Origin: a virus
Direction: 5' to 3' (one strand)
Virus record (IMG/VR): IMGVR_UViG_3300032235_000437
Location: 16,447-80,446 of that record
DNA length: 64,000 nt
Shown: one piece after another, positions 49,031-58,106 of the stretch
Layout of the letters: each line of letters opens with the position of its first letter
How positions within the stretch are numbered: the first letter of the stretch is position 1
Position numbers and translations under genes: made by a program
Notes under the pieces: model-generated
What the model saw: the letters and a program-made list of their open reading frames with translations, nothing else
Databases searched by the model: none
What the model was told of the DNA's origin: nothing

Positions 49031-51276
49031 GCTCGAGGTACTGTACGCCCTACACCCGGGAATCCTCCGAAGTGTACTTGGTTATTACGAACTGTACAAG
49101 CAGCTAAAGACTTTGCGCAAACGTCAGCACCCGCTTTGTTAGCTAAAGCTACAGGGCTATAATTTATTAGTTCTGAAATAGTTGGTTGGGTGCCTGAGAT
49201 TATATCAACTCTAGGATCATAGAATTGCTGATTAGTAGTAGGGTCAGTAGAGTCAAATAAGTAAGCTCTGTGTTGCGCCTTAGTATTTAGAGCTTGCCAT
49301 ACAAAGTCTATATTATTGCTTACCTTAACGCCTTTAGTATTATATACTGCACTATCTACGTGTGCTGCGCCAGTACCACTACCTACAGGCCATACATGTC
49401 CTACAAATAAGAACCAATCATTAGCAGTATAAGCCCAATTGGCACCATGAAAATATGGATTTGTGTTAACAGCACCAGAGCTTCTAATTAACACACCTAT
49501 ATTTGAACTAGAAGCGTCATAACCTCGAGGTCCTAAGTATGCTGCACCATTACCTATATTTTTACGACGCATCCATACTGAAAATCTATAAGTTTTAGTA
49601 TTGTCTATATCAAATAAAGTTGTATTCCAGCCGCCATCTGCACCAGTAGTTATATCCTGATCACTAACATCCCATACTGTACCTAGATCACCATAAGGTG
49701 TAGAGTCGATTAGCCTAGAGTTGCCGTCACCATTTAGGGTGTAAATAGCAGTTGACCCTGTAGTACCCGGTATCCAGGTAGACATGTTTATAAGTGATGG
49801 TGCTTTTGTGCTAGCAGACAGATTATCAAGACCAATAGGATTAGTATTTGAAGCTAAGTTAGTACCAGGAATGGCTAATCCGCCAGGGCCTGGATACTGG
49901 CATTCTGGTCCTTTGTAAACCCATTGACAAGTATTTTTATAGAATTTACGTTTAGGCACTATAACTTTAAAGTATTGCAACCAAGATACAAGCGCAAAAG
50001 AAGCTACATGATCAGATAAACTTTCGAGTTGATCAATTTTAAAACGATCTTCAATATAGCTTTCACTATCTGCTTCTTCGTTTACAATGTATAGGGGATC
50101 TCCAGGAATTGTACTAGAGTTGATCTCATTAGATACATATATAACGTGATCTTCTGAGATATGCTGGATAGTAGCTTCTTCCGATCCTTTACTAGACTTT
50201 ACGTTATCACCGATTCTATACGGCAGTGAGTTTCTAACTGTTATTACATTACTAGTTATATCTGTAATTAAGCTGTACTCAGGCCAGAAGTCTAGGAAGT
50301 TAGCAAATGTAGTCTTAATATTAACAATTCCACCTAATAGATCCCGCGAATCTTCTTTGTATGCTTCCCAAGTGCCGTTTACTGCTTTTGTTTGTTCATA
50401 AGTAAAGCTAGCATTATTCATACCATATAGGTTAACAATATCACCACTATAAGCTAAACCGTTAGCACGAGCACGAGTTAGCGTATCAAAGCATTCAGCA
50501 CTAATAGCAGCAGCTTGAGGAAGTGTTAAGCTTACTGTGCGAGGGTCAAGACCGTGTACTAGCTCACCATTTACGTGTGCTACTACGGAGTTGGACGTGT
50601 TATTACCAGATAAGAACGGATCTTCTACTAGTCTAGAGATCATGTTATCTACGTTAAACATAGTAAGTGTTAATTCGTTCACTCTACCATCAGAAGCTTG
50701 TTCTACACCACTAATTGATACGGGGTAAGGCGAAAATGTTGTACCGCCATAACTTACATTATAGCTAATATCATCGGCTAGATCACCTACTATCTCCGCA
50801 AAACGAATAGGAAAATATGGCGACCACGCGCGGCCTTCACCGGTTTCACCAGGATTTCCTGCTTCATTAGGTGGATACCAATCACCAGGATAATATACAG
50901 AATATAGTCGAACAATAGGATTTTGTGTAAAAGCATTCTTTTCAGCTATAAAAGTACTAGGCTGAATATTAGTTATGCTAGTTACAGCTGTAACTACATT
51001 ACCGCTCATTACATTTGCTTGGAAAGGTAGATAAGAAGCATCGTTAATAGCACCATTAGCTGTTCCGCTAATAGTAATAACCTTTGAATATATATTTTCT
51101 GCACCAATAAATTCATTAATAGTATTAGACAGCTTAACTTTTAGTAAATTGTTAGATCTATCAACTCCAGCAATTATACCAACTGCAGCAGAAGTATTAC
51201 CTATAACTACGTTACCTGTTTGAAATGGTAGAGCATTAGCTACTGTTAGCACAACATCATATGTACGAGAAGTCAC
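49027..51276 (-). CDS. gpL-like minor tail protein with inserted carbohydrate-binding-like domain
   Basis: 749 residues, about three times lambda gpL. The N-terminal 440 residues are tail-tip type. The gpL cluster motif is present as two Cys pairs with lambda-like spacing, C450-x8-C459 and C720-x6-C727, but they are split by about 260 residues. That insert (SLINMSTWIPGTTGSTAIYTLNGDG, KTYRFSVWMRRKNIG) reads as a jelly-roll carbohydrate-binding-type domain. Lambda gpL binds an Fe-S cluster through four such cysteines. Placement after the gpM-like gene and before the gpK-like genes confirms the assignment. Confidence 0.8.
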   Translation of the reverse strand: MTSRTYDVVLTVANALPFQTGNVVIGNTSAAVGIIAGVDRSNNLLKVKLSNTINEFIGAENIYSKVITISGTANGAINDASYLPFQANVMSGNVVTAVTSITNIQPSTFIAEKNAFTQNPIVRLYSVYYPGDWYPPNEAGNPGETGEGRAWSPYFPIRFAEIVGDLADDISYNVSYGGTTFSPYPVSISGVEQASDGRVNELTLTMFNVDNMISRLVEDPFLSGNNTSNSVVAHVNGELVHGLDPRTVSLTLPQAAAISAECFDTLTRARANGLAYSGDIVNLYGMNNASFTYEQTKAVNGTWEAYKEDSRDLLGGIVNIKTTFANFLDFWPEYSLITDITSNVITVRNSLPYRIGDNVKSSKGSEEATIQHISEDHVIYVSNEINSSTIPGDPLYIVNEEADSESYIEDRFKIDQLESLSDHVASFALVSWLQYFKVIVPKRKFYKNTCQWVYKGPECQYPGPGGLAIPGTNLASNTNPIGLDNLSASTKAPSLINMSTWIPGTTGSTAIYTLNGDGNSRLIDSTPYGDLGTVWDVSDQDITTGADGGWNTTLFDIDNTKTYRFSVWMRRKNIGNGAAYLGPRGYDASSSNIGVLIRSSGAVNTNPYFHGANWAYTANDWFLFVGHVWPVGSGTGAAHVDSAVYNTKGVKVSNNIDFVWQALNTKAQHRAYLFDSTDPTTNQQFYDPRVDIISGTQPTISELINYSPVALANKAGADVCAKSLAACTVRNNQVHFGGFPGVGRTVPRA

Positions 51277-51289
51277 TTGTTATCCTTTA

Positions 51290-51706
51290 TTAATCAAAAG
51301 ATTCTTTTACGTCAAAAGAAACTGTATAGTAGTTTTGTAGAGCATTAGCTCCGGTAGAAAGTACGTGATCAATTTTAAGCGAACCCTCGAATCGAACACG
51401 CACTGTTCCAGATTCATTTATATGTGCTAGATCAAGATTAAACGATGAAAAGCTACCGCTACGTTCACGATAAAAACGCTCAATAGCTGTTTTTTCTAAG
51501 CCTGTCACGTTAGTATATTTTAAGCTAAACATACGCTTACCGCGTCTAGAGCGAAGCCTACGCTTTTCATAACCGCTCTCACTTTCAAAAATGATCGTAT
51601 TAAACTCTTGGCTAGACGTAAATCCGCTATCAGGCTTTACGTCTGCCATAGAAGTAAAAGTGTCAGTAGTAAAAAGACCTACTGCATCGTTAGGATATAT
51701 AGCCAT
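51290..51706 (-). CDS. gpM-like minor tail protein
   Basis: 138 residues. FNTIIFESESGYEKRRLRSRRGKRMFSLKYTNVTGLEKTAIERFYRERSGSFSSFNL is typical of tail-tip connector proteins of the lambda gpM/DUF2460-like type. It lies between the tape measure and the gpL-like gene, as in lambda. It joins the tail tube to the tip complex. TAATG-type 1-nt overlap with the tape measure stop. Confidence 0.78.
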   Translation of the reverse strand: MAIYPNDAVGLFTTDTFTSMADVKPDSGFTSSQEFNTIIFESESGYEKRRLRSRRGKRMFSLKYTNVTGLEKTAIERFYRERSGSFSSFNLDLAHINESGTVRVRFEGSLKIDHVLSTGANALQNYYTVSFDVKESFD

Positions 51707-54700
51707 TATAGACCTCCACGACCTCGTAGTGTTCTACGAATAGGCCCGTTATTTGCAATGTCGCGCATAACAATATCAACAACATACTTTTCACCATCAA
51801 AACGTGGAGCACTTGCATCAGCTTGCTTAGGTGATCCTTCATTTGTTACGTTTACGAATACGTTACCATTTCCGCCAGCACCACCAGTTGCATTCATGGC
51901 TTGAAGAGCTGGCATGCCTATCTTTTCTGCAGACTGCTTGCGAATGACAAATTCGCCAGGCTCAAGCATAGCAGGTATTCTATCGCGATTTAGGGACGCA
52001 GAGACTGCGGCACCGCCCTGTGCAAGATGTACTAATCCGCCTTGTGAGAAGCCTATTAAGCTGCTAAAGAAACCGCCGATTCCTTTAAACAGACCAGATA
52101 GTATACCGCCCTCACCCATTAAGCTTTTAAACAGATTAGATACAAAACCGTTCTGCCCAAAGATATTAGTGAATAGTGAAGTGATTTGATCAAAGAATCC
52201 ACCTAGTACGCCTTCAGTACTACTTGTTAGGCTATCAGCAGCTGCTTTACCGCCTTTACTATCTTTAATAGATTCAGGTGTTCCTGGTACGGCATCTGGT
52301 ACTATTCCAAACATATCTGCAGGACCGCTTACAACACTAACGAGTAACGCTCCATTCTTAACCTGTGCGTTCTCAATACCGGTACGCATATTTTCAACAC
52401 CTAACATACTAAATAAGTTGTCAGTCAAAAATCCTGATAGTGGGTCTGCAACAGTAGTTTTAAAGAAGTCTTGTTGAATAGACTTAAATAGGTTGCTCAT
52501 TATATCGCCAATATTACCCTCGCCGTAGAAGATAAGATTATTTAGCCCCATAATAGCGTTTTCAATATTACCTTTAATGGAATTAAATAGTGCTTGTAGT
52601 TTTTCTTCGATATAGTTAAGTTTTTTATCAGCCTCACTACCAGCATCTGCAGCATCTTTCAGACGTTTTTCTGCTTCTTCTTGTGATATACCTTTTTCTT
52701 GTGCTAACAGAGTAGCTCTACGAACTAAATCATCTGCCTTAGCTCTATAGTTTGCATCTAATAACTCTTGTTCTTTAGCACTAGCATCTTCTGCTGCTTT
52801 TAAAGAACTAGCACGTAGAGTCTCAGCAGTAGCATTTGCTTGAGCTAATGCTACGTTAGATTTATTTACAGCTACATCTATAGCATCTATTTCCTCTATA
52901 AGTACTTCTGTACCCATAGGACCTATAGCTACTGCTTTAGTACCAGAAATCTGTTGCTCTTGAAAAGCAAAACGTTGTATATTAGTTCCTATGCCTAATA
53001 AATCAGCTACAGGACCAAAAGCTGACGCAAGTGTTTGTGCTGCTGCGTACGCAGCATCAACTATAGCTCTGCCAGCTCCGTTTCCGCCTTCTATTATAGC
53101 TTTATTCATCTCTCCAGAGATAGCGCTATAAGTCTCTGCAGCGGTTACTAATAACCCATATTCAGCATCTATTTTAGCTTTTGTTTGGTCTGCTTCTAGG
53201 TTTATTTTATCTATAGTAGCTTGCTGTTGTTGTCTAATCAGCTCAGATTCTTTTAAATAACGCTCAGCGCCTGCTACTAGCTCAGCATCTAAAGCTTGCT
53301 TACGTAGACCTAAAATATCTTGTTCTATTTTATTAATTTGCTCTGCACCAGCTACTGGTTCGATTTTTTTATTTTCGACTTGCAGTTCTATTAGCTTAAT
53401 TTGGTTTTCTCTAAAGGCTTGTTCGAACTCAAAAGCAGCTTGTTCACCCTGAGCTTTGATATCCATCATATCAATTTCAAATTTTATTGCATCTAGATTG
53501 CTTTGAGTAGCTAGGTCTGTAATCTGCTGTTGTAAGTCCGCAGTCATATTATTTAAGTTAGTTGTTACAGATTCAGCAGTACTTAACAGTTGATCTGCTA
53601 ACTGTCTAGTAATATTAGTACGTACGTTAAGTAGAGTATTATATTGCTCAGCTAGCGTTAGGTCTTCTTGATTTAGACTAACTACTCCGCCTAGTAAGTT
53701 TTTTATCTCTTGGTTGTACTCAGTCTGTTTAGCAAAGCTTTCTGTAGTCATATTAGAATATAATAAGATTAAAGATTCTGCATCAGCCCTACCCTTAACC
53801 GCATTTTTTACATTAGCCTCTTGTTGCGCTAATTTATTTACGCTAGCCACGCTATTATTTATCATAGCATTTACTTCTCTATACTGAGCAAGTTGTCTAT
53901 TTTTCTCGCCTATAATATAGTTTCCAGCAGCATCTAAATCACCTATTTTAGGGGCAGGCTCATTTACTAAATCACCAAAAGTTTTTTTGATTTTATCTAA
54001 AACTTTTAGCTGTTCTTCATAAGGTCTAGTTACAGCTCTCACTGCCTCTAAGCGCTGACCCTCTAGAGTTATGTTTTCTTGTAGTTTTGTTTGTTGTTGT
54101 GTAAGAGCAGCTATGCTATTATCTATCTCAGTTAAGTCTAGCTCTGGTGCTAATCTCAATAACTCTGCTCTATCAGCTTTTAACTTTGCTAGCTGCGCCT
54201 CTACTGTAGCAGCTTCTGTTACAGAACGCTTATACGCAGATACTACAGCGCCCTCAGTTTGAGCAAGTGTTTCAAGATTTAGCGTATTTGATACCACACC
54301 AGAATATAGTGTAGATAACGCACTCTCAAATTGTAGAGTAGATATTTGAGCTGTATACAAGCTAGAAGCAAAATCAGTAAAGCTATTTTTCAGATTATTT
54401 ATACTGCTCTCAGCTTTTGTAGAAGTTATAATTTCTAGTTCTGCAATAGTAGCCTCTAAAGCATCTTTACGGCTACTGATCTCACTTATTACTGCTTGTT
54501 GAAATGGCTTCGCTCTATTTAGTTTTATGGAATCAAGCTTAGATTCCGCAGCCGCTAGTTCAACGTTTATATCTGCTAATTGAATTCTGCTAGCCGCTAG
54601 CTGGTCAGTTAGCTGTTTCATACTTGGCGGAGGAGGTATTTCAGTAATAGCTCCATAAGTAGAAGACATAGCTTCAGCACTTTGCATAAACGGATCTATT

Positions 54701-57174
54701 TCCATAGTAGGGAACTTTGCCTCACGTACTGATGCTAGCACAGCATCAATAGAGTCTATAACTTTTAATACCTCGGCCTGATCAATAACAGTAAGTGTTA
54801 TAGGTATATCTAATTTTAATGTAGGATCTAGACTAATCGTGGAATCATCTACAGTTATACCAAACTTATCCTTAAGCTGGGCCAAGTCTATTCCCAGTCT
54901 CTCTGCAATTTGTTGAGTTTGTTGAATATTATTTAAATTATTAGTAAGCTCTACAGCTAAAGCTTGCTGTATTTCATAATATTTTCTACCCTCAAAAGAT
55001 AGGTTTTTTGCAGCTCCAGCTTGTTCTTCTATCTTTTGAAGTGCTATTTCTAACTGAGCACCCTGCTCTCCGCCAAAAATACCAGCACCGTACTGTTCTT
55101 GTAGATTTTGTTTAATATCTGGAGTAAGTACAGCATCTGCTTTCAAAAATTTACTTATACCAAAGCCTATAGCAGAACCTACTAATAAACCAACTCCAGC
55201 GCCTACAGGACCTAGGACTGCCCCAGCAGTAGCACCGAATTTTGCGCCTACAGCAGCACCAGCAGCAACACCTACTGCTGCACCTAAACTTTTACCTAGT
55301 AATGCTCCAGTACCAGTACCAACAACATTATCACTAAGTTGTTCGCCAAAGGTTTTACTACCGCTTTGTGCGGCTTCTGTAAGCGCAGCAGTTACTTCTT
55401 TAATTAAATTTTCTTTTGTCTTAACAACATCAATTTCAACACCAAGAAATTTGGTGCTGAATCTAAATTCTTCTATGTTCTTAAGTGCTGGATCTACTGA
55501 TTCTAGTTTTTGCAGAGCCTCACCAGAAATAGATAATAAACCTTTTTCTATACTTTGACTAGCTTTAGAACTAAAAAAGGTTTTAATCAGATTACCAAAT
55601 TTAGCTAATACAGCGTTGTATTCATCTTGCTTACCTATAGCAGAAGCAATAGTAGAGCCTAATAAAGATATTATAGAGATAGCTGATAAAGCACTGCCCG
55701 CAAAACCTACTAAGTTTGCAGCTGAGGTTGCTACGCTTGATCCTAGACTTATAAACCCTGTAACAGCTGTTGATGCTAATTTAGCTAAACCAGAAGTTGC
55801 GCCTGCTGCTGAGGTTTGTAGAGTCTTTAAAGACGTAGTTGTTTGTTTTATTCTAGTATCTGTTGTTTCTAAAGCTTTAGTTTGCTTTACTATGGCATCG
55901 GTGTTTCGAGCAATCTCTATCATAGTAGACTTATACTGAGCGCTTGCAGCGTCAAGACCAGCAGTATTTTGCTTAAGTCTTTGGTTTTCGCTATCTAAGT
56001 CGCGTAAACGCGCTTCCTCAGAAGCTCTAATACTTTTAAGCTTAGCTTCTCGCTCAGATAATAATTTTATGCCTTGTTGTATTTCTGAACCAGTAAGTGT
56101 TCTAGTCTTAGCAGCCTCTTTTAAAGCTTTTAACTGGGCTTGGGATTCGCCACCAACACCTTTTTGTAAATTAATCCCAGCTATGTCTTGTTGAGCAGCT
56201 TCTCTTGCTTTTTTAGCAGCAGCACTATATCTTAAGAAAAAGTTTTCTACTGTAGCGCCTCTACGTACAGCAGTATCAGCAAACTCATCTAGTTTTCCTT
56301 TAAGTACTGTAATACCTTTAGCAGCCACTAGACCTGCCACAGTGCCTACTGCAGCAAATGCACCTGCTAAGTTATTTGTTAGGTATGAGGCTAGCGGAGC
56401 AAGTGTCTGAGCAATGAACCCACCTATCTGTGTAGCTATATCAAGAATTTTAACGCCAAAAGCTTCTATCTGCTCCGCAGTAGTTGGTAACGTAGTGTTA
56501 ATAGAAGCAAACTTGCGTTCTCCTTCAGTAATAACAGCGTTAACAAAAGCTTGTCTGCGCTCAAATTCAGTTAGAGCAAGTCTGCTTTTACCTAGTTGTT
56601 CAGCATACGCAGCAGTTGCTGGTTCAATTTTAGTAAAGATACCAAGTTCGTCTAATAGTTCTGTTTCTAATTTAGAAGAACCACGAACTACACGAGTGAA
56701 AGAATCAGATAAATCACGGCCTAGTGCGCGAGAAGCTTTAAGAGCTACACCAGCAAGACCTTCAATTTGCTCAGTGTTGAATCCGGCGCTAAGAGAGAGG
56801 TTAATTTGCTGAGCTGTTTCAGCAATAGTAAGCTGTCCTTTAGTTATATCTCTAACACTAGTTAGCAGATCACTTGCATTCTGCCCAAAAGTATTAGCTA
56901 AAGCTCCTAAGCCCTCAAGGGTCTGTAGAGCACGAGCACTACGAGCAAGAGCATCAAATGACGCTTGTAAAGCAAATACTGTAGCAGCAGCACCAGCATA
57001 AGCGCCTACTAACCCGCCAAGACCGCTAGCCTGCGCAGCAAACTGCCTTCCACTACCTGCACTACTCTGACCTAGTCTTGTAGTAGCACGAGTAAGGTTA
57101 TCTACCTCTTTAGCAGCTTTATCAGCACCTTCAGTTTTAAAGTTAGTATTTATTATATTGGTTATACTAGCCAC
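51706..57174 (-). CDS. tail tape measure protein
   Basis: 1822 residues. Long helical regions run through it, with an N-terminal LTRATTRLGQSSAGSGRQFAAQASGLGG and hydrophobic stretches (AASLVGFAGSALSAISIISLLG; LGKSLGAAVGVAAGAAVGAKFGATAGAVLGPVG) likely to insert in membrane. The C-terminal part has FSQGGLVHLAQGGAAVSASLNRDRIPAMLEPGEFVIRKQSAEKIG, the classic phage tape-measure ending. Length predicts a tail of roughly 250 nm using about 1.5 angstrom per residue. It follows the frameshifted chaperone genes directly. No peptidoglycan hydrolase domain is seen. Confidence 0.95.
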   Translation of the reverse strand: MASITNIINTNFKTEGADKAAKEVDNLTRATTRLGQSSAGSGRQFAAQASGLGGLVGAYAGAAATVFALQASFDALARSARALQTLEGLGALANTFGQNASDLLTSVRDITKGQLTIAETAQQINLSLSAGFNTEQIEGLAGVALKASRALGRDLSDSFTRVVRGSSKLETELLDELGIFTKIEPATAAYAEQLGKSRLALTEFERRQAFVNAVITEGERKFASINTTLPTTAEQIEAFGVKILDIATQIGGFIAQTLAPLASYLTNNLAGAFAAVGTVAGLVAAKGITVLKGKLDEFADTAVRRGATVENFFLRYSAAAKKAREAAQQDIAGINLQKGVGGESQAQLKALKEAAKTRTLTGSEIQQGIKLLSEREAKLKSIRASEEARLRDLDSENQRLKQNTAGLDAASAQYKSTMIEIARNTDAIVKQTKALETTDTRIKQTTTSLKTLQTSAAGATSGLAKLASTAVTGFISLGSSVATSAANLVGFAGSALSAISIISLLGSTIASAIGKQDEYNAVLAKFGNLIKTFFSSKASQSIEKGLLSISGEALQKLESVDPALKNIEEFRFSTKFLGVEIDVVKTKENLIKEVTAALTEAAQSGSKTFGEQLSDNVVGTGTGALLGKSLGAAVGVAAGAAVGAKFGATAGAVLGPVGAGVGLLVGSAIGFGISKFLKADAVLTPDIKQNLQEQYGAGIFGGEQGAQLEIALQKIEEQAGAAKNLSFEGRKYYEIQQALAVELTNNLNNIQQTQQIAERLGIDLAQLKDKFGITVDDSTISLDPTLKLDIPITLTVIDQAEVLKVIDSIDAVLASVREAKFPTMEIDPFMQSAEAMSSTYGAITEIPPPPSMKQLTDQLAASRIQLADINVELAAAESKLDSIKLNRAKPFQQAVISEISSRKDALEATIAELEIITSTKAESSINNLKNSFTDFASSLYTAQISTLQFESALSTLYSGVVSNTLNLETLAQTEGAVVSAYKRSVTEAATVEAQLAKLKADRAELLRLAPELDLTEIDNSIAALTQQQTKLQENITLEGQRLEAVRAVTRPYEEQLKVLDKIKKTFGDLVNEPAPKIGDLDAAGNYIIGEKNRQLAQYREVNAMINNSVASVNKLAQQEANVKNAVKGRADAESLILLYSNMTTESFAKQTEYNQEIKNLLGGVVSLNQEDLTLAEQYNTLLNVRTNITRQLADQLLSTAESVTTNLNNMTADLQQQITDLATQSNLDAIKFEIDMMDIKAQGEQAAFEFEQAFRENQIKLIELQVENKKIEPVAGAEQINKIEQDILGLRKQALDAELVAGAERYLKESELIRQQQQATIDKINLEADQTKAKIDAEYGLLVTAAETYSAISGEMNKAIIEGGNGAGRAIVDAAYAAAQTLASAFGPVADLLGIGTNIQRFAFQEQQISGTKAVAIGPMGTEVLIEEIDAIDVAVNKSNVALAQANATAETLRASSLKAAEDASAKEQELLDANYRAKADDLVRRATLLAQEKGISQEEAEKRLKDAADAGSEADKKLNYIEEKLQALFNSIKGNIENAIMGLNNLIFYGEGNIGDIMSNLFKSIQQDFFKTTVADPLSGFLTDNLFSMLGVENMRTGIENAQVKNGALLVSVVSGPADMFGIVPDAVPGTPESIKDSKGGKAAADSLTSSTEGVLGGFFDQITSLFTNIFGQNGFVSNLFKSLMGEGGILSGLFKGIGGFFSSLIGFSQGGLVHLAQGGAAVSASLNRDRIPAMLEPGEFVIRKQSAEKIGMPALQAMNATGGAGGNGNVFVNVTNEGSPKQADASAPRFDGEKYVVDIVMRDIANNGPIRRTLRGRGGL

Positions 57175-57480
57175 TTATTTTGCTCTCTTTGCTTTAGCTA
57201 AGCCTTCTTGCTCTTTTTGTTTTTGTCTGTAGTATTTGCCTAGTTCATCTTCGGCAACTTTTAATAGTTCGAATACCTCGCGCCTATCATCTATTTCATA
57301 TATATCCATTATAGCAGCTAATCCGCTATAATCTTTTCCCATCCAAGTACCGCTCATACCCTCCCACTTATCGGGTAGCACATTGAGTAGTATTAGAGCA
57401 TACTGAGCACTAGTATCTAGCGACGAAGCATCTATAGGCATCTCTTCTTCTGAAGGTTCCCAGCCCATTTGCTCACACAT
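57175..57480 (-). CDS. tail assembly chaperone T domain (expressed by -1 frameshift, GT fusion)
   Basis: 101 residues as shown, but its frame is open upstream through 57543 where it meets a -1 slippery site in the G gene. No ribosome-binding site precedes the ATG. The product is therefore most likely a G-T fusion of about 265 residues (143 from G, 21 from the junction, 101 here). The T part (CEQMGWEPSEEE, QYALILLNVLPDKWEGMSGTWMGKDYSGLAAIMDIYEI) binds tape measure and tail tube in lambda. It ends 1 nt before the tape measure ATG. Confidence 0.85.
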   Translation of the reverse strand: MCEQMGWEPSEEEMPIDASSLDTSAQYALILLNVLPDKWEGMSGTWMGKDYSGLAAIMDIYEIDDRREVFELLKVAEDELGKYYRQKQKEQEGLAKAKRAK

Positions 57481-57504
57481 AGCTAGATATTGCTCGGTAG
57501 TAAC

Positions 57505-57549
57505 ACCTCCGCCATTTAATGTTTGGCGGAGGTAGTCTGTTAGTTTTTT
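57505..57549 (-). other. programmed -1 ribosomal frameshift signal (slippery site plus hairpin)
   Basis: On the minus strand: slippery heptamer A AAA AAC (57549-57543), in frame GTA AAA AAC TAA with the stop directly after it; 9-nt spacer; hairpin ACCTCCGCC / GGCGGAGGT (57533-57505) with a perfect 9-bp stem and 11-nt loop. After slipping back one base the next codon is CTA and the frame runs into the T domain. Same architecture as lambda G/GT, with an E. coli-type A AAA AAC heptamer. Confidence 0.92.
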
Positions 57550-57971
57550 ACAGTTTCTTCCTTTTTCTTAAGTGAGAACTGCTCAAAGTCATTTAGCGTA
57601 TCAGTAACAAACTGATCGAAGACTGGTGAATTTTTTAGTAGGTCAATAGCATCTTCTTCGCTAAAGTCTACAGCTTCTTCTGGGTTCATACCAGAAATGT
57701 CAACTGGAAGTAGCGAAGGTAGGTGTTTGATTTTAAGACCTGTCCAACCAGCAATTGCGCGCTCAGCGTAGTTCTCTAAGAACTTAGCGGTATCAACTTC
57801 TTCTTCGCGTTGGCGAGTGCGCTTGTTGAACTTATAGGTTAGACTAGCGTTGCGAATTTTTAATAGGTCTTCGCGTGACACAAAGCGTAGGTTAATTTTA
57901 AACCCAGCAATATCTGGGAATTCTACCCAGGTAGAAGTGTCTTTAACCATCATAGATTTTAGTTTACTCAT
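57540..57971 (-). CDS. tail assembly chaperone G
   Basis: 143 residues. FPDIAGFKINLRFVSREDLLKIRNASL, AERAIAGWTGLKIKHLPSLLPVDI and FSEEDAIDLLKNSPVFDQFVTDTLNDFEQF match siphovirus tail assembly chaperones. These coat the tape measure before tube polymerisation. It ends with KKKEETVKN over the slippery heptamer, and the stop follows at once. Its leader contains the structured element at 57993-58060. Confidence 0.85.
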   Translation of the reverse strand: MSKLKSMMVKDTSTWVEFPDIAGFKINLRFVSREDLLKIRNASLTYKFNKRTRQREEEVDTAKFLENYAERAIAGWTGLKIKHLPSLLPVDISGMNPEEAVDFSEEDAIDLLKNSPVFDQFVTDTLNDFEQFSLKKKEETVKN

Positions 57972-57992
57972 TAGATCCCTCTATATAAAAGT

Positions 57993-58060
57993 GAGCGTCC
58001 ATCGGGGAATCTGCTGAGCAAGGTGAGGGGAAACCTTGTTTCGCAAGCCGACAGACGCTC
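57993..58060 (-). ncRNA. structured RNA element between tail-tube and chaperone genes
   Basis: On the minus strand GAGCGTC (58060-58054) pairs with GACGCTC (57999-57993); the stem extends six more pairs (TGTCGG with CCGATG) including two G-U pairs that hold only in minus-strand RNA. Inside are alternative hairpins (CTTG-CGAAA-CAAG, or CAAGGT with ACCTTG). Then ACTTTTAT follows, a weak T tract. It may be a partial terminator/attenuator that lowers chaperone expression relative to the tail tube, or an RNA processing site. The rest of the 57972-58106 gap shows only an A/T-rich stretch. Confidence 0.55.
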
Positions 58061-58106
58061 TCTGGTGTTAAATTTAGTTATTTCCCCTCAGAAATACTTA
58101 AATGTA

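Noticed and set aside
57993-58060. tRNA-like cloverleaf in the gap before the chaperone gene
   Set aside because: The closing stem is 13 bp, there is no TTCRANYC T-loop, no anticodon arm of 5+7 and no CCA-type end.
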